64,000 bases of DNA from Lepisosteus oculatus (GCF_040954835.1 NC_090711.1:8749501-8813500); one strand, 5' to 3'. Shown: positions 39,072-53,300, counted from the stretch's first letter. Notes: a model not told the origin generated them from the letters alone. Translations and numbers: made by a program.

Positions 39072-40470
39072 CTGGCAGGAAAGTCTGGTCTAGTCCCATC
39101 TTGATAAAATAGATACAATAGATTTTGTGTTACCTTGCACGCTGTCTCGCTTGTCAGTTCAGCATGTGATCCTTTGGTGGAGTAAGAAGTCGTAAAACAC
39201 AAGGTGCTGTACGCTATAGAAGATGGGGATTTCCTAATCAGACACAGGAAAACGTGTTGCTGTGGAAACCTTCTGAGAACTGAGAATGAAACACCAGCTT
39301 TCCCCCACCCCACACCTCCCCCTTACTGACATCAGTATAATGACATTAGTTTTTGCTTAAAGGCTTGTGAGCACGAAATGTATGAGCTCTCTAAAAGTTC
39401 CTCTTTCATTTGAATCTCTACATCCTCTCTAATCGACCTCTAAATTAACTCAATGTCAAGGAGAAGGCATGCACATACTGTAAATACCAGGTTAGACTCA
39501 TTAAATCATAGGCCAGCTGGGCCACAGCTATGATCTTGGCGAATTAATTAAATGATCATTTCATTCTAAAAGTGAGAATGCTATTACAATGCATTGAGAA
39601 TACTTTTATAGCACAAAGCAAAACAGATCCATGCTTGTCTTGTAGGTCAGTCAGTGCCACACTCTCTAACGTCTTGAAAGCCATAGAGTTCTGGCAGACA
39701 AGTGTGCTTTGGTGATATGCCATTTGTAATGTAGACAGATCAGAGTTGTAGAGCTTTCACTATCATTTCCTGGTTATAGAACATCAGATCTGCATAGGCA
39801 TAAGTCCATAAATGAAATATAGTCGTTTGGCTTATAAAAACTTTGTACAATGAAATATAGTTTTTCCTATATTATTATACTGAGGTTTCCTCTGCTAAGA
39901 GCTCCTAAAGCAAAATTACAGAACTATTACTATATTCATATAGTTTTATATTTTTCAAATGTTTTTTTTATTACTTTCTCCTGGTATTTGTTAGTTCTTG
40001 TACAGTTCAATTAAACCACACACCTGTTACCTCACGGGACAGTGACATCAGACTCCACTTTCCTCAATAGGAGGGATCTAGTGTGAGAGCTGTAAAAGCT
40101 CCTAATTAACTCCACGCCAGATATGTCAGGTAAGAAAGGCTGTTGTCTCCATTAAGGTGGAGCTGCAGTTGTGTTTAACTTCTCTTTCCATCAGTAAGAC
40201 CTGATTATTGACTTCTAGAATGACACCATTTACAGAAACTGTACTGAGCCTTATGAATCAGTGTAATTCTTCCAATCAGAGGGGAAAGCACCAGTGTTGC
40301 CTTTGACTACCATTCCTTCTCAGTATTGGATCTGTGGGCTCTTTTGCTCAGAATTCAACACCCAAACACTCACACAAGCCCCTGGGCCATCTGCCACAGG
40401 TTATTACTAATTCATCTTCAGTTTTCCCATTCACAGAGAGAACCTAAGAACACACACAAAAGTGAGGAGT

Positions 40471-40485
40471 GAAACCGAAAGTGTT
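40471..40485 (+). promoter_or_regulatory. Second ISRE, identical 15-base core (distal)
   Basis: GAAACCGAAAGTGTT on the plus strand is identical over 15 bases to the proximal irf10 ISRE but in opposite orientation, 3.8 kb further upstream. It is followed closely by another GAAA (CAGTGAAAT), so three GAAA units lie within about 25 bases. Confidence 0.45.
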
Positions 40486-40824
40486 CAGTGAAATAATTGG
40501 TGTACAATCCGTGACACTTTCAGAACACAATTATGTATTTCCTCTGCTGTACTGCAGGAGACTGATGACCTTCTTTTCCTCTGTAGAAACATAGGTCTCA
40601 GGAAAAGGAAATTCTCTGGGAGAACTCACAGAGGCTCTCTAGATCAACTTTAAAATGTTGCCCCAGCATTAAAAATTCTCTGTAAGCAATTTTACTCTAT
40701 CGAACTGAAATATATTGAGTTATTTAAATTGGAAATCATTTTGTCCTATATTACAATTTTGGCTTATTGTGGAGATATCTTAATAATTCATTTGTTTTTA
40801 ATTTCAATGGCAATGTAATGTTAC

Positions 40825-40872
40825 ATCAATTTCCCTTCTGGATCCATAAAGTCTTATCTATCTATCTAGCTA
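40825..40872 (+). repeat. Retroposon-like 3' tail fragment
   Basis: TTCCCTTCTGGATCCATAAA followed by GTCTTATCTATCTATC resembles the ends of fish LINE copies (TTCC-GGGAT-AATAAAGT-ATCT repeats). No body is visible upstream. Confidence 0.35.
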
Positions 40873-40976
40873 TGTTGTTTAGATATCCTGGCTGGTCTCT
40901 CAACTATTATTGCTAAATTAACAACTACAATCCAGCAAGTATAGACCACTGCCATTATTAAATTGCATCTGCAATG

Positions 40977-41106
40977 CTGGGTGGGATGGTGGCATAGAGG
41001 AAAGTATTGCTGCCTCACACAGGTGGGGTCCTGGGTTCAGTTCTGGACATGAGTTTGTAAGTTCTCCTCATGTTTGAGTGGGGTTCCTCACCTAACCCAA
41101 AGACAC
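40977..41106 (-). repeat. Family A dispersed repeat, opposite orientation, with tRNA-like B box
   Basis: Reads GGGATGGTGGCATAGAGG, GCTGCCTCACA and GGGTTCAGTTCTGG on the plus strand, the tRNA-like head of the family. GGTTCAGTTCT approximates a Pol III B box. Confidence 0.65.
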
Positions 41107-44100
41107 AGTGGTAGATATATGGATACATATACAGTACAGTATGTAATGGAACACTACTTGGCATTTCATGAATAGAAACACTATATACTGTACTAATGTT
41201 TGTACTATTTCAAAGAGGAGTCACCCAGCCTCCTGAGTGTGTGCAAACCTCTGTTGCAGATGCTCAGCCATGTTTTCTTTTCTCCTGTTCTGCTCTGCTT
41301 GTATACCAGCCACTTTTGAAAACAAAAAAAGGGAAGTTACAATCGTTTTGTAAATGGCCCAGATTGACAAAGTTAATTTTAAGGTTCTTAAATTGCCCAG
41401 ACTTCTGTTTTTTGCTGGCGAAGTTGATAGAGTGCGCAGACATTATCCTCAGGTTTCTGGGGGCTGAGACCGGCTGTCAATGTTGTCATTATGTCTGTAA
41501 CACTGAGGCGACTTTTTTAAGGAGTTTTAAATTACCACAATAACAGCAGTAATAAGGTATTGCTACATTGATTGCTTTGCTCCATGACGCTGTAATATAT
41601 TGTCCACAATAATGTAAAAAATGGATACATACTGTATTTTTTCCAGTGTGGCTTTCTGAATTAGCAAAGATCATGAAAACTTATAGCAGTGGACAGTCTG
41701 GCTTTTGTTAGTTCCTAGCAGGTCTTCTACTTCTACGTTGCTGAATTTCTTAACTATATTTGTGATCTAAAACCAGGGCTCATGGAACAGAGGAGATATG
41801 AAGGTGCTGTAGGAAAAGTGTTGTTTCATTGGTTCTCTGAGTCTTGCGGAAGAGGTAAAAGCCAAGCACACTGTGCATGGCTATAGTACATTGAATTAGG
41901 ATTAGGGATCCCAGCAATCAGTGAATGTTAATTTTAGACTGCCTTAGGCACATGGAACACAGCCATAATATATACAGTATCTACAAAAATCTTTTTATCA
42001 AGTCTACTCTATACAGTATCTGTATCACAACCTTGTTTAAACACTGTTAAAAAGCTACAACCAAACATGAAAGACTACAAAGAGTCTCTCAAGACGTTTT
42101 TGTATGTGTTGTGTAAGACTCCCAATGGTAAGATGAAGCCATATAATTTTATTTCTCAGTGTTCCCAAAGCTTTAAATGTTGTTGCAGACTGTTTGTTTT
42201 TTTCTCTGGTGGTGTCAACATTTTATAGCTCATGGGGAAAATCAAATAATCCAGAACTGCATATATCTGAAGAAGGGATTGCAGAAATGAGCCTCAAGAT
42301 AATAATAAAGATTCTTAAAGTAGTGTCCTCTGTTACTGAAAATAGAGAACTGTCCTTCAAGTGCTGCCCAGCCCTTTTCCAGCTGCAGTGATCTTTCCTG
42401 CTCCCCAGTGGCACAGCTTTGAAGTTTCTCCAGTGCCTCTGCAGCCAGGATCACAGCCAGGCCCATCTGGAGAGAGAAGACTTGCTTTAAAGCACAGACC
42501 CTCGTCTAAAACAAATCATTGCTATGTTTCTAATGTCCGTATTTCATTCGTGACATCAGGGTGCTTGCAGTTTTCTCACTCCCTGGGAAAATCAAGTGTG
42601 AATGCAGAAAAGATTACAAACAGGATCAGCCCATTCTGCTTATCTACTGTAGCTGAGTGTGTAAGCAAACATATGTGCACGTGGGTGTTTTTATACCTGT
42701 TATATAAATCCAATATATATTTATCATCTGTTTATAAAACAAAAGTAATGCAAAACAGACTGATAAAATGTACATTGCACTCCTGGGCATGGTAATTACA
42801 GTCTATTATCATTGAAATATGTCTTGATCACTGCGCAACATAAGGCATTTTTGTTTCTTTTCTCAATTCAGTCCTTAAGATCTTCAGAATCTTTATGGCA
42901 TCAGCTTGCCACAGTCCCCAAGGTACAAACCACGAAGGCAGCATTGTCCTTCACTGTTTAAGACACTGAAGCAGGTCTTTGTGGTAAAGCTTTAGGCATA
43001 CAGTATCTGCTACAGTATAAGTCGTATATTTGTACATCACAAATCAGTTATGCATGTGTCCCATATTTTGAAATATCCTAATTTACAATTAAGTAATAAT
43101 TTATAGAGTTATTTCTTATTTCTTTCCAATGTTTTGATCAAATACAATCCAGCGCATGATGTGCTGTAGATTTCTGTTTGTGTTATTCTGTTGTGCAATG
43201 AAATAAATGGGTATTTTGCAATTCATCATTTATCTACAAGAGTTGATTGCTGTGATTATACAGTATATATCGGGAGATGTCAGAATAAAAAATTAAATTA
43301 TACAGTATGAGCAGTGCAAGACAATTTAGTAGACAAGGGGCGAAAAATGTCAAATTGTCTCTCGTGCCATGTAGCTGTCTTGTTTCTTTGTCTTTCAAAT
43401 TGAATACAATTCTCCTCTTTCCATTCTGATTTGGTGTAGTATTACTATTGCAAACATGCTGTGATCATTCTCGCTGCTCAAACTATTTAATAAAGACAGT
43501 GGATACAGAGAACCACTCTGATGTTCAGAGGAAGCTTTAAAGTAGCATGTCATCTATAAAACAGGCCTCTGAGGTTACCTACAGTACCTGCAGCAAAAGC
43601 AGCAGGAGTGACTAGTACCAGAGGGCAGAATTTGAAAATAGCAACAGTCCTCCCGTTTGATCTCAAAATCACTCCAAACTGGCTTCACAATTTAAACAAT
43701 AAATGAGAAAACAAGTGAAGCCTTGTTATCGTTTTAAAAAAAGCCACTATGACAAATCAACAGTTGTTTTTTTTTGCTATGCCACAGATACACTCAGGAT
43801 ATAAAATGAACTACTTGATCACAGAGACACAGAGACAGCCTGCTCAGCTCCTGCTCATTTTTACAGTTATCATCAGGGCAGATACATCAGATACCCCGGA
43901 GAACTTCAGCAGAAGACAAACTCTCTTTTGTATCTACAAGAAGGGATTGTGGGTGGGGGTAGAGGTTATGGGGGTTGTGGGAGGTGTATGTGGGGTTACT
44001 TATTTTCAAAAAGGGTGAGTTGAAGAAGTAATCTTTAAGTACCAGGAGGAATGTGTTTGCTCCAAGCTGTCAAAAGGAATGACAGTAAGATTTAAACCCA

Positions 44101-44513
44101 CGAGCAAGATATAATTCCTGGCACTTTTTTAGCTTTATATTTTCCACACTTCTGTTTATTCTGACAGATGTGGCTTTGCCAAATTCTTTCTCTGATCCCC
44201 CACCTGCTAAGCTGGAAGAGGTTTAAAAAGAAACTGAGCTAAATGATTTTTCTCCAGATACCCCTCAAAAAAAGTATTGCCTTTTACAGGCTACATGTAT
44301 TTTACACTACAGTATGCTAGGCACTGAAAAAAAAACTTTTCTTTGTGTGATATACAAACATAAAGCCTTATTATCACTTTATAAATGCTAGATCATTGTG
44401 TTTGTTTCTGAATGTATCATGAAATCCATGACATCCAAAGCATTGTTATTTGGTAAGTCGTTTTACACATTGTTCTGCATAGCAGAAGACAGAAATGTGT
44501 TTAGGACATTAAC

Positions 44514-44552
44514 AAATGGAAACTAAGCTTTTTAGTGCAATAATAATGCTTT
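44514..44552 (+). repeat. 39 bp exact direct repeat, copy 1
   Basis: Begins AAATGGAAACTAAGCTTTTT and ends AATAATGCTTT; identical to 47307-47345. Similarity extends a few bases to the left (GACATT). Confidence 0.9.
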
Positions 44553-45934
44553 TTTTTGGGGGGTATCTCTGTGTGAAACATAATTTTTAGATCAGACAAA
44601 TGAATAGCACAGGTCTGTGCTTTATCAACACTGCCCCAGGATTCTTCTGATGTAATTGATATTCTTGTTGTTGTTTTGATGGAGTGTTTGAAATGATAGG
44701 ATTCAGAGCAATGATCATATTATCATTACTCAGAGACTAAAAGCTAAGTGTGTTCAGCTGTGCTGGACCTGATCTGAAAGGATTTTGTTTCATATCACAG
44801 TCCCTGAGTAGTCATCTGCCGAGTTTAAGTACACAAATAAATTTTGCTGGTCGCAAGTGAGCCACTATTGGCTGATCCTTGAGTCCTGGGGAGAGGAGGA
44901 ACCTTCCCACTGCAATTTGAAGTACTCAAGGGTCAAACAACTGCTCTAGATTTGAATTTGTTTGGTGAGGTAACAATTTAGAACAGGGTAGAGCAAAGCA
45001 TCTGTACTCAAAAGGCGAGCGTTTTTTTTTCGATCATTTATCTTGAAATCTGCTAATTTGGTGCAGATTAAAAATGAGTGGGGTGAGATTTAGAGCGATG
45101 GGAGGGGGGCTTGTCTTTTGGGTGTAGTATATTTGTGCCTCCACATCAACTTTTAGCTGAAGTCATCTTATCACTCTTTTAAACCACTTATCTGTTCCCT
45201 CAAATGGAGAGGAAGATTAGCAACAGAGATCCCTGCAAGCATTTTGAAAAATAAGAAGCTGCTACAAGCAAACTGGGAGCCAGCCCTATCCCCAGCAGCC
45301 CTGAGCACAGAATGACCTCTAGAGAAGCACATGTTCTGGGTTTGATAGTCTGCGGGTGGCACACTTCACTAATCTGAAACAGACTGCAATAAACAGGATG
45401 TAAGCTAGCAACACAGAACATACCAGTATAGCAAGACCCTCCTTCAAGCAGATCTCTCTGCTGCAGAGAAGACGACATTGCTGGTCAATGGCACTGCACC
45501 TCAGTCTTACATTTGTATTGGGTTTCCACAAGAGCATAGGATTTCTAACACATTGACTTACAAGCAATTGAAGAAGACATCGGAGAGCTGTAAACATCTT
45601 AGTGAGACCATTGTGCTTGTTAAGATGATTACTGTTTTGGTCTGTAAGACTTCTTTGATCTCACTCTTTGAAACCCACATCCATAGCTAGAACTCTGCTA
45701 GTGCACACACTAACTTTAATGAAACAATCCATCGTGAATTTACTACTGTTACCAGCAGATTTAGTATCAAAGCAATGGTTCAGGCAGGCAATACAACTAC
45801 GTTCCCACACAGAACTCAAAGCACACCACATCACTTCCCTTACCCCAAACATCATCACACCACAGATACAAAAATAGCACTCATTTGCTAAGTAACCTAT
45901 CCACACTCACTACATGGCAAAGAAAGGTATTTAA

Positions 45935-46566
45935 ACTACTGTAATGACTACTGTAATGCTCTACTCGCTCGGGTATCTAAATCTACTCTGAAAAAACTGC
46001 AGTATGTCCAAAATTCAGCAGCCAGAACCCTGACCAGGTCTAGTGCAAGTGTTCACATTATTCCTATCCTGGAGTCCTTGTACTGGCTTCCTGTCAAATT
46101 CTGTGTAGACTTTAAAATCCTCATGCTCACCTATAAGGCTCTGCATGGCTTGGTACTGACCTGTCTGAACTATTATCACCCTACTCCCCACCTGGCAACC
46201 TTCGCTCTTCAAATTCTGCCCTCCTTACTGTCCCCCAAGCCCGTCTACATTGTATGGGTGACAGGGCCTTCTCCTGCTATGCCCCCAAGCTCTGGAACTC
46301 TCTCCCCAAGGATATCAGAGAGTCACCTTCTCTAAACTCCTTCAAATCCAGACTCAAAACCCTCTTCTTCAGAAAAGCCTTTACTTAACTGGTTCCATTC
46401 TCCACCGCTCAGCTTTTTTTAGTACCACCATCCACGGTCTCCTCTATATATTGTAATTGTGTTTTATCTTGTGTATTCTTATTTATTGTTGTTGTCATCC
46501 TGTAAAGTGCTTTGAAAAGCCACCTTTAAAGGCGCTATATAAAATAAAGTTTATAATTATTATTAA
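45935..46566 (+). mobile_element. L2-like LINE, 3' end with reverse-transcriptase C-terminus
   Basis: A broken ORF gives FNYCNDYCNALLARVSKS, then KLQYVQNSAARTLT and ILESLYWLPVKFCVDFKIL, followed by LTYKALHGL, the C-terminal region of non-LTR reverse transcriptases of the L2/CR1 type. The 3' end is AAAGGCGCTATATAAAATAA plus an ATTATTATTA tail. The 5' part is missing and frameshifts are present, so it is dead. Confidence 0.82.
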
Positions 46567-47306
46567 AGCTACAATATATCTAGTAATCAATAGTACTGAG
46601 TATTTTAATATTCCCGATTTAGGGGTGTTCTTAGTATTATTTTTTTTGCTTAGTTCTTGTTCAAATGTTCTTTGATGTCAAGATGTATTTTTCTGGTCTT
46701 CTATGATTCAGACTGTGCCTCTGTCACCCAATTACTGCAGCATGCATTCCTCTTGTAAAAAAGCAATTTTATTACTATTTAATCTTATTCCGTGGCTGTG
46801 ATGTTTCACTTCTGCTGTCTTTATCTCTCCCCTGTTACGTCCTAAGTCCCAGCTGGTGTAGGCAGCTCTCGGAATTCCAGTTTCTGTCAGTTTTAGATCT
46901 AATGTACCATCTTATTTCATGCATACATTGTGCTTGGGTTGAAGGAAAAATGTACCAACACTTGTACCTTTAAAGGTTTGGTACCAAGAAACCAAAAACC
47001 AAGAAGATCACAATAGTGCGAGCATTAGAGGAAATTGATTAGGGTTTTACTTACTGTTTCCTCAATATTTGTTCACAATCATGGCTACATTGTTGTCAAT
47101 TTTACACTGATACTAAAAATCATAGCTTGTACACTATGTTACTGTTATTTGTTACTTTGATGTATAGAACGTTTATGATAATAGAATAAAACAATTAGAT
47201 GTATGGAGGTAAAAATGCTGTAATCTTTCAAAGCTAAGCTTGATGATGTAGTACAATCAGTAAACAGAAATTCTGTTCTCATCATCTTTTATATTCTGAC
47301 ATTCAT

Positions 47307-47345
47307 AAATGGAAACTAAGCTTTTTAGTGCAATAATAATGCTTT
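47307..47345 (+). repeat. 39 bp exact direct repeat, copy 2
   Basis: Identical to 44514-44552, same orientation, 2.8 kb away. Sequence right of both copies differs, apart from T-rich content. Confidence 0.9.
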
Positions 47346-50300
47346 GTTTGTTCCTTTTGTTATTCAATCTAGTTTGCTGCATTGTGGACAAAACATACAC
47401 ATACATGCACAGATCAGGATAGGATTTCATTTTATTTATTGAGCTAGTTTTGTACTAAAACATTATAAAACAGGAGTTGGCAAAATGCTGTGTTTGGCAT
47501 GTACATCGTTCTCACATGCTCTCAATAAATATTTCTCTTAAATAAGAAAAGTGGTTTCTTTTCAGCAGGAAGATTACTTTTAACATTATGAAATGACCTG
47601 AAAATTGTACATAAAGGAGAAGTTTCTATCATTGGTTTTCGCAATGTTTGCATTGGTTGCAAAATCTAATGTTTAGATGTGGCCTAGACTCTAAATGGCC
47701 ATTGGAAAAGACTACTGAAAAGATCAATTGCTATAATCCTCAAATAAAAACTGACAGACTCTAAAAGAAATTGAGCCCACAATAAGCAAAATCATTCATT
47801 TCAGAAGAACTTCCTCCAAGTTCTACTATTGACAAGTAGGATACATGTATTAATCTGTAGTATTGTTATATAACTTAACTGCTTTGTTTCTATTTAGGTT
47901 ATCAGCTAGTCAAGGATTATAAAAGGAGAGACCTGATCTGAAAAATAAAGAATCTTTTTTGCAAAGGAGTAAAATAAATTAGTTTTCCCTTTCAATTAGT
48001 AACTAGGAGCTGATAAAGGAGCTGAAGGTCTTCTTTGGTTCAAAAGGTCAGCCAGTGATTCAAACTAGGAAGATGGAAAATATTTTTATTTGCGATGTTG
48101 CTGAATTTGTGAAACTGGTTAAGAGGCCATTCTGTCCTTGGATTCCAATCCCTCATTACGCGTAAAGGCGGCCACACACCAAGTGTAATCCAACAAGAAA
48201 TATTCAAAGTGAGGGGAAAACTTGAATAGAACCAGATTCAGAAATGACGTAGGTGTAATAACCGCCAATGCCAGTGCAAAGGCCAGGATTAAACTGGAGT
48301 GACATAAAAAAAGTCTAATCACATTTTTGCTGTTTCCTTACATGATAACTGTGGAATTGACAGAGGATTCAAAAAGGATTTTAACACAAATGGTCCACAA
48401 AGACAGGAAACTGAAAAATAAAATGTCAATATGTAACTTATATGTTGTTTTCAAGCATTGCGATTTGCATTATTTACTTTTACCTGCAAAAAAAGACTGT
48501 TTTGTTTTATGATTCATCACCAATGTCTAATGCGTCTAAATCTTGAGATCAATCTCAATGTATGGTATTTTAACAATTCTACCAAGGGCTTTGCATAAAC
48601 CCATAAAGTAATATTTTACATATTCCACCAAAATGATCAACTATTTCTTGCGTTTTTCTAATTGCAAGCAAGGCTAAATTATTTTAAATGGTTGTTGATT
48701 TAAAATCTGTCAGAATCAAAATAACTTGGAACCAGTTTTTGTTTATACACTTTGAGAAGGTGTTTATACTCTTTGAGTCATAGGTGTTCAAAGTTCCGAA
48801 AATCTTTTTTTTTTCTTTTTTTGCAGTATTTCAAAAAAGATACGCAAACAAAGGCATACGCATACACACACACCCAAATGTTTTTGACTGGTTGCAAAAG
48901 CAGTAATAGCATAAATTCCTTCTGCGGTTATTTTTACATCAGCACATTTTACATCTTGTTGCACTGTTACTATTTTGATTAAGGGGTGTTTAGTCATATT
49001 GCTAGAAATGTATTTTTTTACCAGACAAGAAAATTTCATCCCATTCAGAGTGTGATAGCCTTTAGAGTTTGATACAGATTGTGGACAAGATGTTTGACCA
49101 CTAGACAGGTAACAGATTTAATCCAAATCCTAAACCTAACCCTTGTACTGTATATGGCCAACATCAGAACTCAGAGGAACTCCTTCAATGTTTTAAGTAG
49201 AAAATGGCATCTTTAATTTTAAAAAGAGACTGACGAGAAAAATAAAAAAAAATAGGTTTTGGTTTGTGGAACCCAATTTAAGTTGTGCATCTTTCTGAAG
49301 CCCAGTGGTAAAGAGCTATGCACCAAAACCTGTTGCACCAATATGCTTCCCTGGCTTAATTTCTGACATTTGGTCCAGACAGATCTTTTCAGAAGGAGGT
49401 TATGGTCTGATAAGTAAGGCAGAATGTATGAAGTTAAGACAGGGTTTGCCCAAGAGCACACAAAACAGAACAACAAGGGAGAAACTACCAAACTGAAAAA
49501 TAAATAGATGATATAAACTTCCCCTTTATGTCTAGATGTGCAAATAAATACATTGTTTTTGTTTTTGTGAAACTATTTACAAAATATCATACAAAGATGA
49601 ATCTATTACTAGGCGCCACAACCTGACTTTTAAGTCCCAAAAATGTCAAAATCGGATTATAAAAGATTAAAGGCTGAAACTTTTTGAGGAGAAAAAATTG
49701 AGAATGAATATATAATTGCTGTGCAGCAATCCATTTCTTTCAATATCTTAGAGACAGTAGAAGGCACTGTGGACCCATGTACAAAAGAAAGTAAACATGT
49801 CCTCGTGAAGAAGTAAGCCCTGTATTAAATGAATGTTTACCTAACAATGAAACACTGGACTTTTAAGTCAATGCTTGAAATACTGTATGCAAAAGCACAA
49901 CAAGGACCACATTTTCAGCTAGTATTTTTAAATGAAGACAGATCCAGAAAAAGATGACCCCAGCTGGCCAGCTCTACTGGGTTCTAGGTCTTGCCTGACT
50001 TGTGATCACAGTCAGTAGTGATAGCAAAGAATCTGTGTTACGACTCCAGTGGCTAAAGGAAATAGCGCAAAATCAGTTCAGATTAAATTAGTCTGCTAGT
50101 AACACCTGCATAAAAAGGAAGACACTCCTGAATCAAAGTATGGGGTGAAACCACCCATATTTGAGGAATAACTGAGTATAAAGAAAGTAAATGGCATAAT
50201 TTATGGTTGTTAATAAAATACAGACCTACTGCATACAGATATGACTGATATCTATACCTATACAAACCTTTTACCTAAACAAACAAAGAATTTGTGAATC

Positions 50301-53300
50301 ATAAATCCCCTTAACAAAACTATACTGCTAAAAACCATTCACACCATTCTCAGAAAACATTTTCAATGTTTAGATTTTTTCTGCACTTCAAAATACTGTA
50401 ATAAAACACCTTCCCTTTCATATAAAGAGTTTGATAAACTGCTTACGTAAACACATTTGGTGGCTTAAGAATTTAAAATATTTTCTTTCATTTATAACTA
50501 AATGCTAAGTCAAGATGACACAAAAATTGCTGGTTAAACATATTCGGATAATGGAAGCATTTGGCTTTCAAATTGGTTTAAAACTCAGTGTGTTTGCTAA
50601 TAAAAATGTTATGGAAAAATTAATAAGATCACACTAAGAAAAATTCTTTGGAATATCAAGGCATTGTTTTATATTCAATAATTTAAAGAACAGACGTGAA
50701 TGCACTTATGTATATGTCTACGAGGTACAAATTAAACTATGCTTAATACATGCCAAAGTTTGCAAATTGTCCTGAAAGATACAGTAGGACTAATGGGGAC
50801 TAATGCTACACACACGGTTCTCACAATATCATTCTAGCTTTAAGGCTCTCCTAACTTGTTTGCTCGTCTTCACTGATGAAAAGCAGGTGTGACAAAATGA
50901 GCTCCTTCTTATGAAAGCCTACAGCACGCATGTTTTGTCTGAAACAGGGACACCCAGTGAAAGGTGCTGTTATCAATCAAGAGGTAGAAGATGAACTCAA
51001 AGGTCAGCAATACCGTTAAACACGTAATAACAATATGATTTTAATCAGTCCCCAATAAAAGCATTCCTTATGCTGTCTCTTCTACAGTAAGTCTTCCCCA
51101 CACGTGATGTCTGCCATGTCTTTCTTAGTCAGTGGAGCCTATGTACAGCACCATGACACACATGACCACTGCCTTCAAGTACACTTCCCGATATGGTACA
51201 TCTTCACCAACTTGTCTTCATTAAAATGTACTAAAGTTACACAGGCATGTCATGTAGGTGCGTATCTTTGCCAATGATCCTGTCTAAACACATCTTTTGA
51301 GGACTTTTACTATTTTTGTCTGGGGATTTTCTGGGACTAAGCATCTGAAGGAAAAAGACTGGAAGACTTTAAAATCAGTGCATGTGACTAAACAATGCAA
51401 AATTACCTGATAAAAAAAACACAAAGGCAAAAAAAGACTGAAAAATAAAGAAAGTTGACTTGTTAAAAGAATATCTCAAATCTTTTGACTTATTTGTTTG
51501 ATAAAACCAAGAAATATTTTTTGTTCCAGTGAAGGACTACAACATATTTGGAGAAAAGGAAACAAAACATCGACCTACAAAAGGTGGACGTTGATTAAAA
51601 AAGAGCAAATCGGTTTGCAAGCAATAATAGATGACAATGAGGGAACACAAAATCTGAGGAAAATGGTGTGAATACTTTTTTCTTACTATAGTTCTGTTAA
51701 TATAAATTTTGATTTACAAGAACCTTGTCTTTTTATTTAAACATACATATACTACCATTAGGTTTTCTGTAATTGCACTCCCGAAATAAAAAATTAATTA
51801 TGATTTTCAGTTTTTGTTTTTTCAGGGAAATTTAAGGATATGAAATATTTATGCGATAAATACCATTTAAAAGTCTGGTGACACTGTGTAGAGACACAGT
51901 GAAGTTAGTGAAGAAAATGATATTGTTCATTGTTCACTATAATCCCTGTGTTCACTAATATCAGTATCAATCTGTATCCCTAAACAGACAACTGTTTTCT
52001 CTGCTACAATATACTGCAGACATTCATGACATCCTAATGCAAGCTCTGTTTGCTAGGAAAGATGAACAACGGTGCAATTTGTCTGATGCCTGATTAAAGT
52101 GATTAATATTCTTTAACACATTAAATATGTTGACTATGCTAAATACTTTTACTTTGTTCTATTTTAAAGTCTTGAAAACATCTATAGAGGACTTGGGGAA
52201 GCTATTGGTGATTCATGGACTGCTACTCTTGGCACCCCTGAACACCTATGCATTTCCTCTTTTAAAAAGTGTAACATATATTGATGATGAAAATGTCTGT
52301 TTAAGTTTTGTAAGTGGGATAGCTGGGAAACAGATACTCCTAAAACTAGGAGAGCTGTATAACAGCAGAGGAGATGTGTTGCCTCATACAGTAAATGTTA
52401 GTATACATATCTGAACTGCTGCTTAACTTGTGTAAAAAGGTTTAACTTTTAAATATCTACAATAATTCAAAGAAAGTGATTGTGCATTCAGTGGAACCTA
52501 CATTTTTAATATGCAGGCCCTCCCATTTGTCATATCAGGCAAAACACAAACCTTATCCAGTTATACAACTATCTGAGAAAGAGGATACATTGGTCTGCCA
52601 TCACTCTTTGGAGTCAATATTACTAAGGAGGAGTCAATTTCCTGTACAGGGACACAAAGATATTAGGAAATTAAATGATTCCAGTACAGAAGAATTAATA
52701 ACATTGTTCTTTTTATCAGCCTTTGTATGGTGTTTCCAAATATTGAAAAGTAATATAGGTATAAATATACTATATAAATTAATGTAGTGTATAATTGTTA
52801 ATGTTTCCTCAGTGTGTTTCATAAGTGTGGAGTTTTTTTGGACGTTTTATAGGTGTAGTGGGAGGAATATAATAGACTGGTTTAAAGAGTGGGATGCAGC
52901 TATTGTAAAGGGACAACTGCCCTCTCAATTAACCACTAACCACAATGGAAATGAACTCATCCGTGTAGAAAGATAAAGAATGTGGTGGTTCATTCTCAGC
53001 ACCTAGGAGTGCATTCTCCCCCCCTTCCCACCCCATCATGACTCTTGCTGTTGCCTAAAACGCAAGATGTCTGGAGGAGATTCGGAAAGCTAAGGGACAA
53101 GAACGTCCGTAGTCTTTCGCTCCGGCCCGGGTGACTGTATATGAAGGCTACTTGCTTTAGTTTAGTTTGCCTGCTACACATTTCCATGAGGGAAATGCTG
53201 GGATTGCAAACCACAGTTGTAGTCCCTTTGAGAGAAGCCATTTGATGTTACAGAGTCTGTTGGTTCCCCTGCACCTCTGTCCTCCCTCTTGTCCTTCTTG

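Noticed and set aside
42361..42795. 144-residue plus-strand ORF starting with a Pro/Ser-rich stretch
   Set aside because: Looked exon-like at first, with a rival ORF on the other strand, but neither strand gives a recognisable domain.
48119..48322. Minus-strand ORF with hydrophobic start in a locally GC-richer patch
   Set aside because: May be debris of a DNA transposon, but no terminal repeats or transposase motif could be seen.
51600..51690. Possible Tc1-like transposon end (GTGTGAATACTTTTTT)
   Set aside because: The motif is common at ends of such elements, but I found no matching opposite end or transposase.
52127..52787. Two neighbouring plus-strand ORFs of about 100 residues downstream of bmp7
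   Set aside because: No known family; AT-driven composition and probable overlap with the bmp7 3' UTR on the other strand.
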